Assembly: GCF_000715075.1 (NCBI RefSeq)
Contig: NC_134101.1
Location: 136,848,237 to 136,912,236, forward strand
Source: Nicotiana tabacum
Taxonomy: Eukaryota; Streptophyta; Magnoliopsida; Solanales; Solanaceae
Direction of reading: 5' to 3'
DNA length: 64,000 nucleotides
Each line of letters begins with the position of its first letter. The stretch's first letter is position 1. The notes under the pieces are model-generated. The model was not told the DNA's origin, searched no databases, and worked only from the letters and a program-made list of their open reading frames with translations. Below, piece after piece: positions 1 to 10,619 of this stretch. Made by a program: the position numbers and the translations under genes.

Positions 1-915
1 AACTATGAAAAAAGAGTTTGACATCGTTCGAACCACGGCGAGATCTTACTTAGATGCCAGCTCGAAAGTAACATCCCAATGGCTAAGGCTATTGACGAAA
101 AACGAGTTCAACATCGTTCGAACCACGGCAGGATCTTACTTCGGCGCCAGCTCGAAAGTAACATCCCAATGGCTAAGGCCATAGACGAAAAATGAGTTCG
201 ACATCGTTCGAACCACGACGGGATCTTACCTCGGCGCCAGTTCGAAAGTAACATCCCAATGGCTAAGCCATCAACGAAAAACGAGTTCGACGTCGTTTGA
301 ACCACGGAGGGATCTTACTTCGGCGCCAGCTCGAAAGTAACATCCCAATGGCTAAGGCCATCGATGAAAAATGAGTTCGACATCGTTCGAACCACAGTGA
401 GATCTTACTTTGGTGCCAGCTTGAAAGTAACATCCCAATGGCTAAGGTCATCAATGAAAAACGAGTTCGACACCGTTCGAACCTCGACGACATCTTATTT
501 TGGCGCCAGCTCGAATGTAACATCCCAATGGCTAAGTCATCGACGAAAAACGAGTTCGACATTGTTCGAACCACGACGGGATCTTACTTCGGTGCCAGCT
601 CGAAAGTAACATCCCAATGGCTAAGGCCATCGATAAAAAACAAGTTCGACATCACTCGAACCACGATGGGATCTTACTTCGATGCCAGCTCGAAAGTAAC
701 ATCCCAATGGCTAAGGCCACCAACATAAAAAATGAGTTCAACATCACTCGAATTGTAGCGGGATACTACTTCGGCGCCAGCTCGAAAGTAACATCCCAAC
801 GGCTAAGGCCACTGACATAAACAAAACGAGTTCGACATCATTCGAATTGCAGCGGGATACTACTTCAACGCCAACTTGAAAGCAATATCCCTACAGCTAA
901 GGTCGTTGCCAATGA
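1..915 (+). repeat. 90-bp tandem repeat array, about 10 copies
   Basis: The phrase acatcccaat recurs at 71, 161, 251, 340, 430, 520, 609, 699 and 791, a spacing of 89-92 bp, with a degenerate last unit near 885. Each unit holds a short inverted motif of the type ttcgacatcgttcgaa. The last two or three units are more diverged and approach the consensus of the array at 10620-11280. The array runs off the left edge. Short open frames across it arise only from the lack of stops in the repeat unit. Confidence 0.95.
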
Positions 916-1082
916 AAAGAGTTCGACTAAACTCAATACAATAAGTTTAGCATTTCAACAAAGCGTCGAAGCAACGTAACCATGGCAGAAGTCGTCAAAA
1001 AAATCAATCAAAGAAAATGACTCAGAGATGTACGACCAAAAATGACCTCCATCCACAGAAAATGTGTTACAAATATTTGTCT

Positions 1083-1874
1083 TTACAAAGGGCTCAAAGA
1101 CACCCTTACAAAAATCACAAAATAAAAAGTAAAAGTACAAAAGAAATACTTCACATCATTCTTGATGGCATACACGTCTTCATACCAAGAGTCGGAGGCG
1201 AGTATATCCGCATTATCAGAGTTGATATCACCGCCGTCAAGTGTAAGAGGGTCATACCCGCATGCCTCACGAGCCGCAGGAGCCTTGGCATGTACATCCC
1301 GAAGCTCTGCTTCAGATGCCCTCCCATCAACATGAAGAGCCTTGTACACATCGAGCTGAGCCTCAGCGTGAACCCACAACTCATATAGATGTTGAGGTAC
1401 GATGGGGTCAGCTGGTGCATAAGATGAAGAAGGCTACGGCTGTTGTCGTACGTCCTCCGCTTTCAAAGAATCCATTTGTTTGTTCAATACGGATAGTTCC
1501 ACCTCCAACCCTTGAACACACCCCTCAAGCCCCGCAATCTTAAGTGCGAACGCCTCCTTTTCCTTGGTCCATTCCAACCTACAAATACAGAGGGCATCTT
1601 CCAAGACCGCCGCCTCAGAGATAACAGTCGCCAATCTATTGGCAGTCACGTCCAGCTCACCTTTAAGCTCATTGATCCCCGCCATCTTCGTATCCAGATC
1701 GGCAGTCAAATTGGCCACCCTGGCTTGGAGGTCGTCATTCTCGGCCATTACCCCCCTACTTAGCTCAAGCTCATCTTCCTTCACTTTGAGGGACGCCTCG
1801 AGCTCACTGTTAGAGGCAATGGCCTTCATGAGGTCCTTGTCTCGCTCCCTCAACTCCTCGACCTTACGCGACAA
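1083..1874 (-). pseudogene. C-terminal coiled-coil part of the antisense extra ORF (Tat copy 1)
   Basis: Read on the minus strand, residues from 1874 to 1437 form a long heptad-like coiled coil rich in E, K, L and D (for example EELRERDKDLMKAIA). A single in-frame TAG at 1434-1436 interrupts it. The same frame continues past the stop into an acidic tail (AEAQLDVYKALHVDG, then GGDINSDNADILASDSW). Coiled-coil C-termini following a gypsy-type transposon domain are usual for this extra ORF class. With the stop it is probably not functional. Its N-terminal partner is the ORF at 3130-3729 on the same strand. Confidence 0.6.
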
Positions 1875-3129
1875 TTGATCCTCCCTCTATTTAAGCCCTT
1901 CACGGAATAGTTAGAAGTCAGGATCCTGAGTGTAGATGTCGGCCATCACACGATGCTTGGTGCGATATTGTTGATATTTAGAAAATATTTTTTCATAAAT
2001 GGCCGTCCTCTTCCTTTTCTGGTGCTCGCGCTCGATCTCCATGATAAAGGTTTGGCACAAAGAAAAAAAGAAAAAAAAAAGTGAAGTTAAAACAAAAGGA
2101 CAGGCCAAAAACAATAACACAAACCCAACGACAAAATGAAAAGAAAGATATCTACCCGCAAGGCCATGCTAGAGACGCTCCGAGACAACTCCATATCTCT
2201 CATCGCTCTAAGCGTCTCGTTCTCAGGGACAGCACATAAAGGAGCTAAAGCAAACGCCACCTAATCACAGTCCGACAACAAGTTGTAGTCCCCAGGGACA
2301 ACTATATGCCGATCAGAACCCTCCACTTTGACATCTACGTGAGTGTGACGCTTCAAAAACTCATGAACATCCCCCGGGTCAACATCCGAGCCTGAGTCTT
2401 CGCCCTCGACGCGTAGGCCCCCTCCGACATTGGACGAAGTGCCACGCTCAAAGGAGTGCATGGACCCACCTCCTTGTTAAACCCCTTCTGTTTGGGGAGA
2501 CCTCCCCGCCAAGATCGCGTCGGCCATAAATGCGGGCATAGGTGCCGTATGCGACACACCCGTCCTATTCTTACCAATATCAGCAGCCACGCCCTTTCGA
2601 AGCTCCACCCTCCTCTTTTTCCTCGATAATGGTTCGTCCCCATTAGAGGACTCGTCCACAGGGGTGATAGACCAGTAAGGAAGAGGTTCCTTCCCTCACG
2701 ACCATTTCGCGAGAAGAATCTCCCACCTGTATCGATTGAGTACGACCTTCTCGGACGGACTCACTCATAGAAAATTGCATTCTTGCAGCAGCGACGGCCT
2801 GTGGAAATGCAGGGACTGGGGCCCTACGCCTAGAAGCACAACGACCTGTCGTCATAGAAAGCCATATCAGTAGGTATGACGACCAATGACCAGATAGCGG
2901 CATAGAGGAAGACACTTACCGAAAGAAACTTTCGGTCCAAAGCGTTTCACGAAAGCGTGCCAATCTCGAGTCTCCATTGCATGGGGTAGCAGATGGGCTG
3001 CCCAATCCCTTATACCCGCGATAGGGCAGGGCGGGTGCCCTATAGCTACAAAAGAGAAGCAAGTAAGCACTAAGGTGAATAAAGAAGAAAAGGAAGAATA
3101 AATAAGTAGCAAAACTTACGATTCTCGTT
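1875..3129 (-). other. Middle of the antisense extra ORF: introns or decayed coding sequence
   Basis: Between the N-terminal domain and the coiled coil the minus strand has only short frames in different phases (about 2261-2461, 2353-2643, 2643-2915, 2867-3112). T-rich stretches near 3040-3115 and 2050-2100 (minus strand) look intron-like. I cannot define splice sites with confidence. Related extra ORFs are often spliced, so introns are as likely as frameshifts. Confidence 0.35.
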
Positions 3130-3729
3130 CTACCGCTCCGGAAATCTAGCGGGGTCAAACACGCTGTGTTCAGTTCTGACGAAAAAGTACTTATGCCAAA
3201 ATTTGCAATTCGCCCGATCATCGGTTCCAACCACCAGCCCTTTTGTCCCACGGTGCATCAGATGTACCATAGTACCCCTATGAAAGCTGGGTGAAAACAA
3301 ATGTAGAAGGTGGTGAACGGTAATCTCGCACCCCACCAACTCCGCATATTTTATCAACAACATGAGTATTTTGAGCGTGTACGGGGAAAGTTGTGCCGGG
3401 CAAACTTGGCAGAATCGACAGAATTCTTCCGCTAATGGGAGAAGGTGGAAGGAATGATCAATCACAAAGGGGTACTCATAGAAGGTGTAGTACCCAGGCC
3501 TGTAGTACCCAGGCCTATGGACTTCCACGAAGTCCCCTCCCGCTGGAACCATCTCAATATTAGCAGGAATGCTATATTTTGCACGGAGAGCATCGATATG
3601 GACTTGCTCAGTTTCAGAAAGTACGAGGGCAGGAGTAGAAGGAGGGTCCTTAAGGAAATCGCTTCGAGACGAAGGATGTCTCGACAACAACTCCTCCATG
3701 GTGGGAAAGCTATCCCCTTCCTCCACCAT
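3130..3729 (-). CDS. Putative gypsy-type transposon domain protein (antisense extra ORF, N-terminal part)
   Basis: This 199-residue frame lies opposite in strand to the element that carries it. Its core (YEYPFVIDHSFHLLPLAEEF, then CPAQLSPYTLKILM, ending near FWHKYFFVRTE) matches my recollection of the putative gypsy-type transposon domain (PF04195): an aromatic-Pro-Phe stretch, a helical segment, and a terminal W-x2-K/R-FFFV motif. No catalytic function is established for this domain. An adjacent frame begins at an ATG near 3811 (MPKSHRSCEGVSD) and probably supplies the true N-terminus by splicing or after a frameshift. A tandem 15-bp duplication at about 3488-3520 produces the repeated RPGYY. 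The antisense promoter would lie toward 3820-4100. Confidence 0.55.
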   Translation of the reverse strand: MVEEGDSFPTMEELLSRHPSSRSDFLKDPPSTPALVLSETEQVHIDALRAKYSIPANIEMVPAGGDFVEVHRPGYYRPGYYTFYEYPFVIDHSFHLLPLAEEFCRFCQVCPAQLSPYTLKILMLLIKYAELVGCEITVHHLLHLFSPSFHRGTMVHLMHRGTKGLVVGTDDRANCKFWHKYFFVRTEHSVFDPARFPER

Positions 3730-4135
3730 CGCATCCTCACCGCTGGTAGGGGGCGTGCCACGGATAACGGGGTGGCGTCAGAAACCCCCTCACAAGATCG
3801 ATGTGATTTAGGCATATTATGGTGACGAATGTTTTGACAGAACAGAAAAAGCCAAGGACGACATACAGAGAGAAAGCAAAGAGAATTGCTAGAGCAAAAG
3901 CAGGAGAGAAGGTAAGGAATAATCAAAGAAGAAATGGCCAAGAGTTTTTGAAAATACAAACCCTCCATCTATTTATAGGATTGGGTGGCGCCAGAATCGA
4001 AGCGGAAGGCTGCAGAATGGCACCGAAATCGAAGCGACAAGCCCTCAGCCCCTGTCTCGAAAATACGCATAATGATGACGCACATGGAGGTGTGGGCGGT
4101 GTCCGCTCATCAAGGATGCTCCAAGTCGCAACCTC

Positions 4136-4154
4136 GACAAGCGGAGGGACTAAC
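4136..4154 (+). other. Polypurine tract of Tat copy 1
   Basis: The purine-rich gacaagcggagggactaac directly precedes the LTR start tgtatgagtc. This is the expected position for plus-strand priming. Confidence 0.55.
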
Positions 4155-4639
4155 TGTATGAGTCTAAATTTGGTCGACCACGGCTACCGTCAAATACGAC
4201 CAAAGATGAGGTCTCCACAGCATAACGTCCTATGGATGACAACGACGGCCGACAACGGATGAAGGACGTATGACTTTTGTAGTAGCGTAGGCCTAACAGG
4301 GTGCATTAGGAATATATTTTCGAATATTCCCTATGGTATGTCTCCTAGGGTTCAGAAGGGGGTTGTCCCATATATATATAGGAAGGAAGTAACCTTGGAA
4401 GGCAGAGACTTTTTCGACTCAACTAAGAACTTGCTTTTGTAATACTGATTCGACATTGTTGATGATCATTTTTTTTTACACACTCAATCATTCTGTTTCA
4501 AGAGATCAATAGATTCTATTTATCTTATTCACCCCTCATGTCCCTCGTTTTGGAATTTATTATACTTGGCTGAGATTAACCTTTCTATCTTGTTTAATTG
4601 ATTTAACCAAAAAGGATTCAATATCTTTTGGGTCAAACA
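4155..4639 (+). repeat. 3' LTR of Tat copy 1 (about 485 bp)
   Basis: It starts tgtatgagtctaaatttgg and ends ggtcaaaca, parallel to the LTR at 8835-9515 (start tgtatgggtcaaaatctg, same end). A TATA-like tatatatata near 4371-4381 is followed by R/U5-like sequence. The two LTRs are well diverged and differ in length. The flank from 4640 begins ttaggtagcac. Confidence 0.65.
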
Positions 4640-5440
4640 TTAGGTAGCACAAGAGTGGTAAAGCAACAAAAATATATAACCTCTTCATATCGTACGTCAA
4701 TCTGGAGTTGAAAAATAAAGGTTACCAAGTTGTAGGAGGTAGTTAAGATGGTTGTTCATTTCTCTTTTAAACTGTATATATTTTTTATATTGGTAATCTT
4801 ACATATAATAATCTTATAGGCAATCTAGTAATAATAAATTACACTATCAGTGTATAAAGTGAAACTCTTTTTGTGTGTGTTTGTGTTTACATTGTAGGAA
4901 AGAAAGGAAGGTCCAATTGAACTTTACGTGGTAAAAGAGTCATAAAGACTCGAATTCTCAACATGACGGTGATTTTCAAACTGAATGCCCCGAGAGCGCC
5001 GTGCCTGCTGGAATTTTCAGAGAAATTAAAGCTTCTACTTACCTGCTGCTTAATTACTTGTTAAATATGCAAATAACAGTTCAAGCCACCCAGACGCCTT
5101 TTCCAATATAAAATTGCAATGGGCATTGTTATTTGTCACACAAATATTGGTAGCGTAGAAGATAAAACACTAGGGTTCTAGGAATTGTGCGTGCGGTCAT
5201 CAATGTACATGCATTAGTCTTTTTTTTTTCATCCGGTGTTTGGTACTTGTATTGAGGTACGACTAAATCAGAATTCGCGCTAAAAAATCTTGCATGGGAG
5301 GTAAAGCGTTTCTTAAGAAAAGCAATTTCATCCTCCGAATTTGAATTTAAGATATTTATTTAAGAATTAAAGAGTACTTATTACTCTACTCTACCACAGG
5401 CCTTATTGGTCATGCACTGGTCCGTCATATCAACCCCACT
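4640..5440. other. Intergenic host sequence upstream of proline-rich gene 1
   Basis: AT-rich sequence with no coding frame or recognised repeat. It is presumably the distal promoter of the gene at 5534. Confidence 0.5.
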
Positions 5441-5533
5441 GGCCACAACCATTGTCTTCATATATCCCCACTTCTCCATCAACTTATTGTATTTCTACAT
5501 TTTGATACATTGAAGTTAAGTGCCTTCTCGAAA
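5441..5533 (+). promoter_or_regulatory. Core promoter and 5' leader of proline-rich gene 1
   Basis: A TATA-like catatatcc sits at about 5458-5466, roughly 70 bp before the ATG at 5534. A short block just upstream (tatcaaccccact, then ccattgtcttca, about 5428-5461) resembles the minus-strand sequence about 200 bp upstream of the paralog at 25436. The promoters of the two genes therefore share ancestry. Confidence 0.45.
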
Positions 5534-6052
5534 ATGGGGGCTCCTCCAAATTCTCAATTCATTTTGTGCAGTTTCAATTTGCTTCTTCTCCTTTCACTCA
5601 ATGTCCAAATTATTCAAGCTATGTCAACAATCACAGCAATGGCCAAAGACCAAATAGCTTGCAATATGTGCGCCGAATGTGAAAACCCATGTCAGCCTAT
5701 TTTGTCTCCACCACCACCGTCACCTCCACTTCCATGCCCTCCTCCACCGTCACCTCCACTTCCATGCCCTCCTCCACCGTCACCGCCGCCCCCGGAACTG
5801 CCTCCCCCACCTCCACCGTCTCCTCCCCCACCCTCATCACCAGTCAATAATTGTCCACCGCCTCCCTTACCACCCCGTTCTTGCCCGGAAGACTGCTCTC
5901 TGCAGCCTCTAACACCGCCTTATAATAATCCTTCCATCTACCCGTATTTCACACCACCTTCAACTATTTCTAGCAAATCCGTTCATTTCAAGAATCATCC
6001 CTTCGTTACTTGTCTCATTCTTGCCGTTGCATGCCTTTCACTGTCCCTATAG
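5534..6052 (+). CDS. Proline-rich (extensin-like) cell-wall protein with predicted GPI anchor, gene 1
   Basis: 172 residues from the ATG at 5534 (MGAPPNSQ); the open frame extends 8 codons upstream only through a TTG at 5510. Order: a hydrophobic N-terminal signal peptide (residues about 10-30, LLLLLSLNVQ), the short motif MSTITAMAKDQIAC, a four-Cys cluster (CNMCAECENPC), a Pro-rich centre with repeated SPPPP and CPPPPSPP, a second Cys/Pro stretch, and a hydrophobic C-terminus (FVTCLILAVACLSLSL) typical of a GPI-anchor signal. SPPPP is a known hydroxyproline-arabinosylation motif, so an extracellular, wall-associated or plasma-membrane-anchored role is inferred; no enzyme domain is present. 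No intron is evident. It is the paralog of 24885-25436, in convergent orientation about 19 kb away. Confidence 0.82.
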   Translation: MGAPPNSQFILCSFNLLLLLSLNVQIIQAMSTITAMAKDQIACNMCAECENPCQPILSPPPPSPPLPCPPPPSPPLPCPPPPSPPPPELPPPPPPSPPPPSSPVNNCPPPPLPPRSCPEDCSLQPLTPPYNNPSIYPYFTPPSTISSKSVHFKNHPFVTCLILAVACLSLSL

Positions 6053-7143
6053 ACCTTAAAATTACAGGTCTAATTTAGCCTAAAGCACTATTTAATATGG
6101 TGTCATATTGTTATTATGGTGTCATATTGTTCATTTTAGCTAAATCAACACAATTTTTCCTTAAAATGTTTTAACATCATTAGGAAAATCTTTATGTTTT
6201 ATGTAACGTGTTTTTCTTATTGAAGTTTGAGTGGGACTTTGTTCGTACCCAAATTTCAGAATTAACTGTTGTATAACATCAGTGTTTGTTTACTTCATTG
6301 TTTTATCCAAATAAAATATACTACGTTTCAGGTTTAGACAATGCGCAGGCTGCAAGAAGAAACTAAGGCCAATTAATTAGAGATAGAGAGGAGCAACAAC
6401 AAATGGTGAAAAATAAAGATGGTGTGTCAAATTGCCATACACAAAGAATGTGGATTCGGAGGAAATCTCATATGCTTCTAAAAGGACAGTTAGGAATAAT
6501 CTTCTTTTGCACTTTAGGTTGCGGAATAAAGAGGCTCAAGTACTTACTATTTGAAGAATCACACGCTTAGTTCTAGCTACATCATTGCTGATATTACTAA
6601 TATTTCGTATTGGATAAATGTATTCATCCTATTCTATGGTGTAATTTCGAATTTATTAGTCTCTGTGCACATTATTGATAATTCATGGTCAGTTCTTTAC
6701 CATAGTTTTTGACACTATGAAAAAGGTGGAGATTGTGCTTTCCAATGGTATCCTTGGTACAACAACAACATTTTAGGGCCTCCAGAATAAGGAAAAAGTG
6801 ACAAATGATAATTAATATGATACAAATGATATATGTTACCATATTTTCTTTTTTGTTCCTTTTTAATTCCTCCTTTAATACTCCTAGGAATTAGGAATTA
6901 ATTCCTCTGTCACAATTAAATAAACTTAATTGGACGTTGTTGTTACTAAAATAAACAGTTCGAATAGATTATTGATTTTGGTAATAACAGTAATTCAAAA
7001 CAATGATTTTAAAATATGAAAAAGTAAAATTGTTAGTAGTTGATACGGGTCGAAGCAAATTTGAAATAACATGGGCTAATATTAGTATTTGATATTTTGA
7101 ATCGTTGGAGAAAGAAAAATGTCAACTGAAAATATAATGTAAT
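6053..7143. other. Intergenic sequence, no gene seen
   Basis: 3' flank of proline-rich gene 1 followed by AT-rich DNA. Near 6095-6135 the phrase tggtgtcatattgtt occurs twice in tandem. I see no coding frame, LTR or MITE ends. Confidence 0.5.
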
Positions 7144-8370
7144 TGTTGGATTATATTTCGCAGCGAAAGCAATTTCAGTATCATATTCACATGTAAATTA
7201 AATAATTAGCACATATGGAGATTATACGAGTTACCTCTTGAAGCGTGAACAAATCAGATTAATCTCGGTCTCCAGTTCCAGAGTAGCAAGACCGTAACCT
7301 AAGCAAAACGTCTCACAGTCTTTTACTGTGTTACCCAAATAATATCCGGAAAGAGAGAGAATTTCGGGTGAGCGAAATTCCAAGGAAAACGAGTGAAAAA
7401 AACGGCTAGCCCTATATGAGATATATATAGCCACGTTTTTTAGGGTAAAACCCTTTTCCAAAACCTGTTAGGTTTTCTTTTCCCAAAAGGAAAAGTTTCC
7501 TTTATTTCCTATTATTTAAGCACAGTAAGGATCACAGAATTTAATTAACAAGGCTCCCTATTATGGAATTAATTAATAAAATACGAATTATTCCACTAAA
7601 AATTCGTAATTGCACTCCTTAATTCAATTTAAAAAATTTTCATAAAACCTTATTTAGCTTCCCATGTTAAGATTCAGATACTAATCAATCAAATTATATT
7701 ACTAACAATTTAATTTACTGATTACTTCCTTTAGACTTTCGCTTAATTTTTATGTGTTGGATACAAAATCTATCGGCCGTGTTTACACATGAAAACTTAT
7801 AAGCTTTCATAAAGGAGTATCATCAATCTCTTGAGTCGAGACATGGATTCTATCAACTAATTATATATTACTTCGCCAATGTATATCATTATCGTCTAAT
7901 TTACCAGGCTTAACTCATGAAAGAATCTCGCCTTTTAACAAATCAAAACAATAAATGACACACACAACTAATAATAATTATATCAAGATTAAGAGTATAA
8001 GTACATTGAATGGACTTGAGAAATTATTTTATTAAGTCAGTATAAAGTACTTGTCTATACTTTATCCGTCCAATACATACGAAATGTAATAGCACAAGAA
8101 GTCGGAATTAAACCATTCTCATAATCAAGTTTAACTATATTTGATCTTGTGTTACAACCATTCTGATGGTTTGTCCAATTCCATCATTAGATTGTGAACA
8201 TAAACTTTATGACTTATAAGAACCGATGATTTAATCTTCCGTGTATAAGCTAAACTCTATACACTAAATCATTTACTATATAAGCAAAGGACACACAGAT
8301 AAATATATGATCTATTTAAAATAAAATTTTATTAAATTAAATAAATAAAAAAATAATTATTCCATAAAAA
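7144..8370 (-). mobile_element. Possible Ty1/copia LTR and 3' leader remnant
   Basis: On the plus strand the segment begins tgttggattatatttcgcag. Read on the minus strand, it looks like copia LTR and untranslated sequence: a TATA-like region near 7415-7430, then a leader ending in tccaaca at 7144. It resembles copia LTR sequences I have seen in Solanaceae. No pol or partner LTR is present, so this is a remnant or solo LTR at best. The short minus-strand frame at 7231-7461 is not a convincing gene. Confidence 0.35.
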
Positions 8371-8834
8371 ATATTATAACAATACTCATGGTTTATAGTA
8401 TATCCTGAAACTAATTAGGAAAAAAGAAGAGATCTTAATCACTACACAGTGCAGGACAAAAGAATTCCATTTATAGTTGTTGATTAACCCTTGACCATTT
8501 CATTAAATGTATGACGAATTATTAAATGGAAAATAGAGGAGTATATTTTAAAGCAAAAGAGAAAGAAAAACGACAGAAACCATATTCCAGACTTCCAGTT
8601 GTCTCTTTATTCTTATTCGCTATTCGTGGCAGTCAGCCTGAGAATCTTGATAAAAAGGTACTTACTTTGATGAATTAGTGCACATAATTTTTTTTCTTTT
8701 TCTTTCTCGAAAACAAATCACAAGTAATGCTGTTATCTTTCTTCTCTTTCATTCTTATATATTTCTCTTTATGATCCGTTGTAATTCAACGGGCCGTTCG
8801 TTTGGGTGGACTAGGACTAACTTGTTATCATATC
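8371..8834. other. Intergenic sequence, no gene seen
   Basis: AT-rich DNA between the possible copia remnant and the second Tat element. Nothing recognisable. Confidence 0.45.
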
Positions 8835-9058
8835 TGTATGGGTCAAAATCTGACCACAAGATGGTTGTTTTTAAAAGGAACGATAAGGGGTCGATCAAGT
8901 CGTAGTCGTACAGCGGCGACCATCTCGGCCACTGTCTAGATTGAGCCATCAGAAGGCCTGCACGACAATGCATACGTCATACTACCGGGGCAAGTAAGAA
9001 AGAGTGTAGTCATGAGAGGGTCCGCTGGGTAAAAACCGTTGGATAAATAGGAAGGTTG

Positions 9059-9107
<49 letters not shown>

Positions 9108-9515
9108 GAAGAAGGCAAGAGGGCGGGGATCGGATTCCATAAAGGAGAAGAGCATTGTATCAAAAATGAGAACAAGAGGAGATCACCAACAACAAACCCC
9201 AACCCATATTTGGCTACAACTTTTTATAATCATTATTATTGAATCAATAAAGATAGATCTCTTAGTTATCAACAACTTTTCCTCTTTTCCTTCCGTGCTC
9301 TTGCAAGTATGGTGCAAGCATGTCAAATATGTAAGTTTATCATTTACATTTGATGTTTGTTAATCATCTTAAGAAACATTATACAAGTTTGGTCTTCTTC
9401 GATTTTTGTACTCAATATGTTTGGATCTAGAGTTAATTATGTTTGGCTAAGATTTACCCTCCATCTCTTTATTAATTAGTTTAACTAAAAGGTTTAATAC
9501 TTTTTTGGTCAAACA
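8835..9515 (+). repeat. 5' LTR of Tat copy 2 (about 681 bp)
   Basis: Starts tgtatgggtcaaaatctg and ends ggtcaaaca, immediately before a primer-binding-site-like sequence. It includes an AT dinucleotide run at 9062-9103. The equivalent 3' LTR is not in the window. Confidence 0.65.
9062..9103. repeat. (AT)n microsatellite, about 21 units
   Basis: An uninterrupted alternating AT run inside the LTR, close to where a TATA box is expected. It could alter LTR promoter spacing. Confidence 0.95.
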
Positions 9516-9517
9516 AT

Positions 9518-9535
9518 TTGGCGCCGTCTGTGGAG
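9518..9535 (+). other. Primer-binding site of Tat copy 2
   Basis: ttggcgccgtctgtggag begins two bases after the LTR end. The tggcgccgt core is typical of primer-binding sites in plant Tat/Athila elements; I have not assigned the tRNA. Confidence 0.6.
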
Positions 9536-10399
9536 ATTTCTTCGCCAAATTCTTTAGTTTTCTTTAGATCTAGAACCAGCAAAGTATTACTTCCAGGCTG
9601 CTTCAACCTCACTATCTTGGTGACAACACCAACTAAAAAATGGTAAATAAGTTTTTGAAATAACCTTGTCAATCTAGGTCATATCCCTACACAAAATAAA
9701 AATTATGAGCGATGTCTATACGAGACCCATGCCCCACCCGTAACAGTGGGTTTAGCAAGTCATTTGCGCGAGTGAAATGGAACCACAGTCACTATGTGCT
9801 TGGCATGACCGCGATCCCATGCGATGTATTCACCCTGTATACCAACCTGTACTTCCGCCCCTTGGGAAGGGATGATAACCTACTGCATGACCCTTTGGAA
9901 GATCGGGCATATCCCGCGTTATTTTTGTAGCACGCACGCTGGATGATTTATAAATAAAGCATGACATGTTTCCCTTATTGTTTACGCATATCGGACTGGG
10001 ACTCGACCTCGTTGTCCCAACGGGTAAGGTAAGCCCAACTCACGAGAATTCTAGACGCACTTAAATGGCAAAGCTGAAACGTGGCTACGAAATCAAAAAC
10101 CACTGTTCGAGTACTAGGCGGAGCAAGTAACCCTACAACACCGCTCCTCCTTTCACCTGCTTGCTAGGTTGAGGTAACAGACAATTTCATTTGGATTTAT
10201 CTTCATTCTTTTGATTGGTTTGAAACAGAAACGCGGGCACTCGCATAAGTATGCGAGTGAGGGACCAACACCGCCAAAACACCCCAGGAAATGGTTCCGC
10301 AACATGCCATCTCGCAACTAATGATCAAGCAAAACCCTCTAAGCTGCAGCATATCACAAATAACAGAAATGGCTCAGTACAGATCAACTATCGAAAAAC
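9536..10399 (+). other. Leader or junction region of Tat copy 2, no coding domain
   Basis: No gag, protease, reverse transcriptase or integrase motif in any frame. The frame at 9712-9930 is short and unrecognised. The region bridges the primer-binding site and the repeat blocks, so a deletion junction probably lies here. Confidence 0.45.
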
Positions 10400-10560
10400 A
10401 CTCTCCAATAAAGCAAAATTAAGCAAACTGGGACTCACCCAGGAAACGTACAACATTCTCCAATGAAAGCAAATTAAGCACACCGGGACTCGCCCAGGAA
10501 ATGCTCAGTATTCTCCAGTAAAGACAAAACCGAGCACACCGAGGCTCACTCCAACGCACA
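10400..10560 (+). repeat. Short tandem repeat, about 52-bp unit, three copies
   Basis: Units contain gggactc(a/g)cccaggaaa and attctccaataaagcaaaat, repeating at about 10430, 10483 and 10535. It precedes the 90-bp array. Confidence 0.7.
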
Positions 10561-10619
10561 CATGAGCAGTATGGCGACATGTAATGTTCCCCCAAAAAAG
10601 AATAATAATAATGATACAA

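Larger units (their letters stand above)
1..4639 (+). mobile_element. 3' portion of a Tat-lineage Ty3/gypsy retrotransposon (copy 1)
   Basis: The window opens inside this element. In order it shows a 90-bp tandem-repeat block (1-915), an extra ORF on the opposite strand (about 1083-3811), a purine tract (4136-4154) and a 3' LTR (4155-4639). Orientation is set by the LTR: its end, ggtcaaaca, matches the end of the 5' LTR of copy 2 at 9515, where a primer-binding site follows directly. Gag-pol would lie left of the window. Tandem repeats and additional ORFs, sometimes antisense, between pol and the 3' LTR are known from Tat-lineage elements such as Ogre and Retand. The lineage call is inference, because no pol is visible. 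Confidence 0.7.

Noticed and set aside
108..820. Several overlapping open frames on both strands with repeated residues such as AIGMLLSSWRR and SKVTSQWLR
   Set aside because: They are translations of the 90-bp tandem repeat. The repetition follows the DNA period and no start, stop or family supports a gene.
1..920. Regular repeats considered as a CRISPR array
   Set aside because: There are no spacers. The whole 90-bp unit is repeated with drift, and the context is a plant retrotransposon.
5679..5912. His/Leu-rich frame overlapping proline-rich gene 1
   Set aside because: An out-of-frame shadow of the Pro codon repeats.
7231..7461. 76-codon minus-strand frame
   Set aside because: It falls in LTR-like leader sequence, uses no recognisable domain, and ends in AT-rich DNA.
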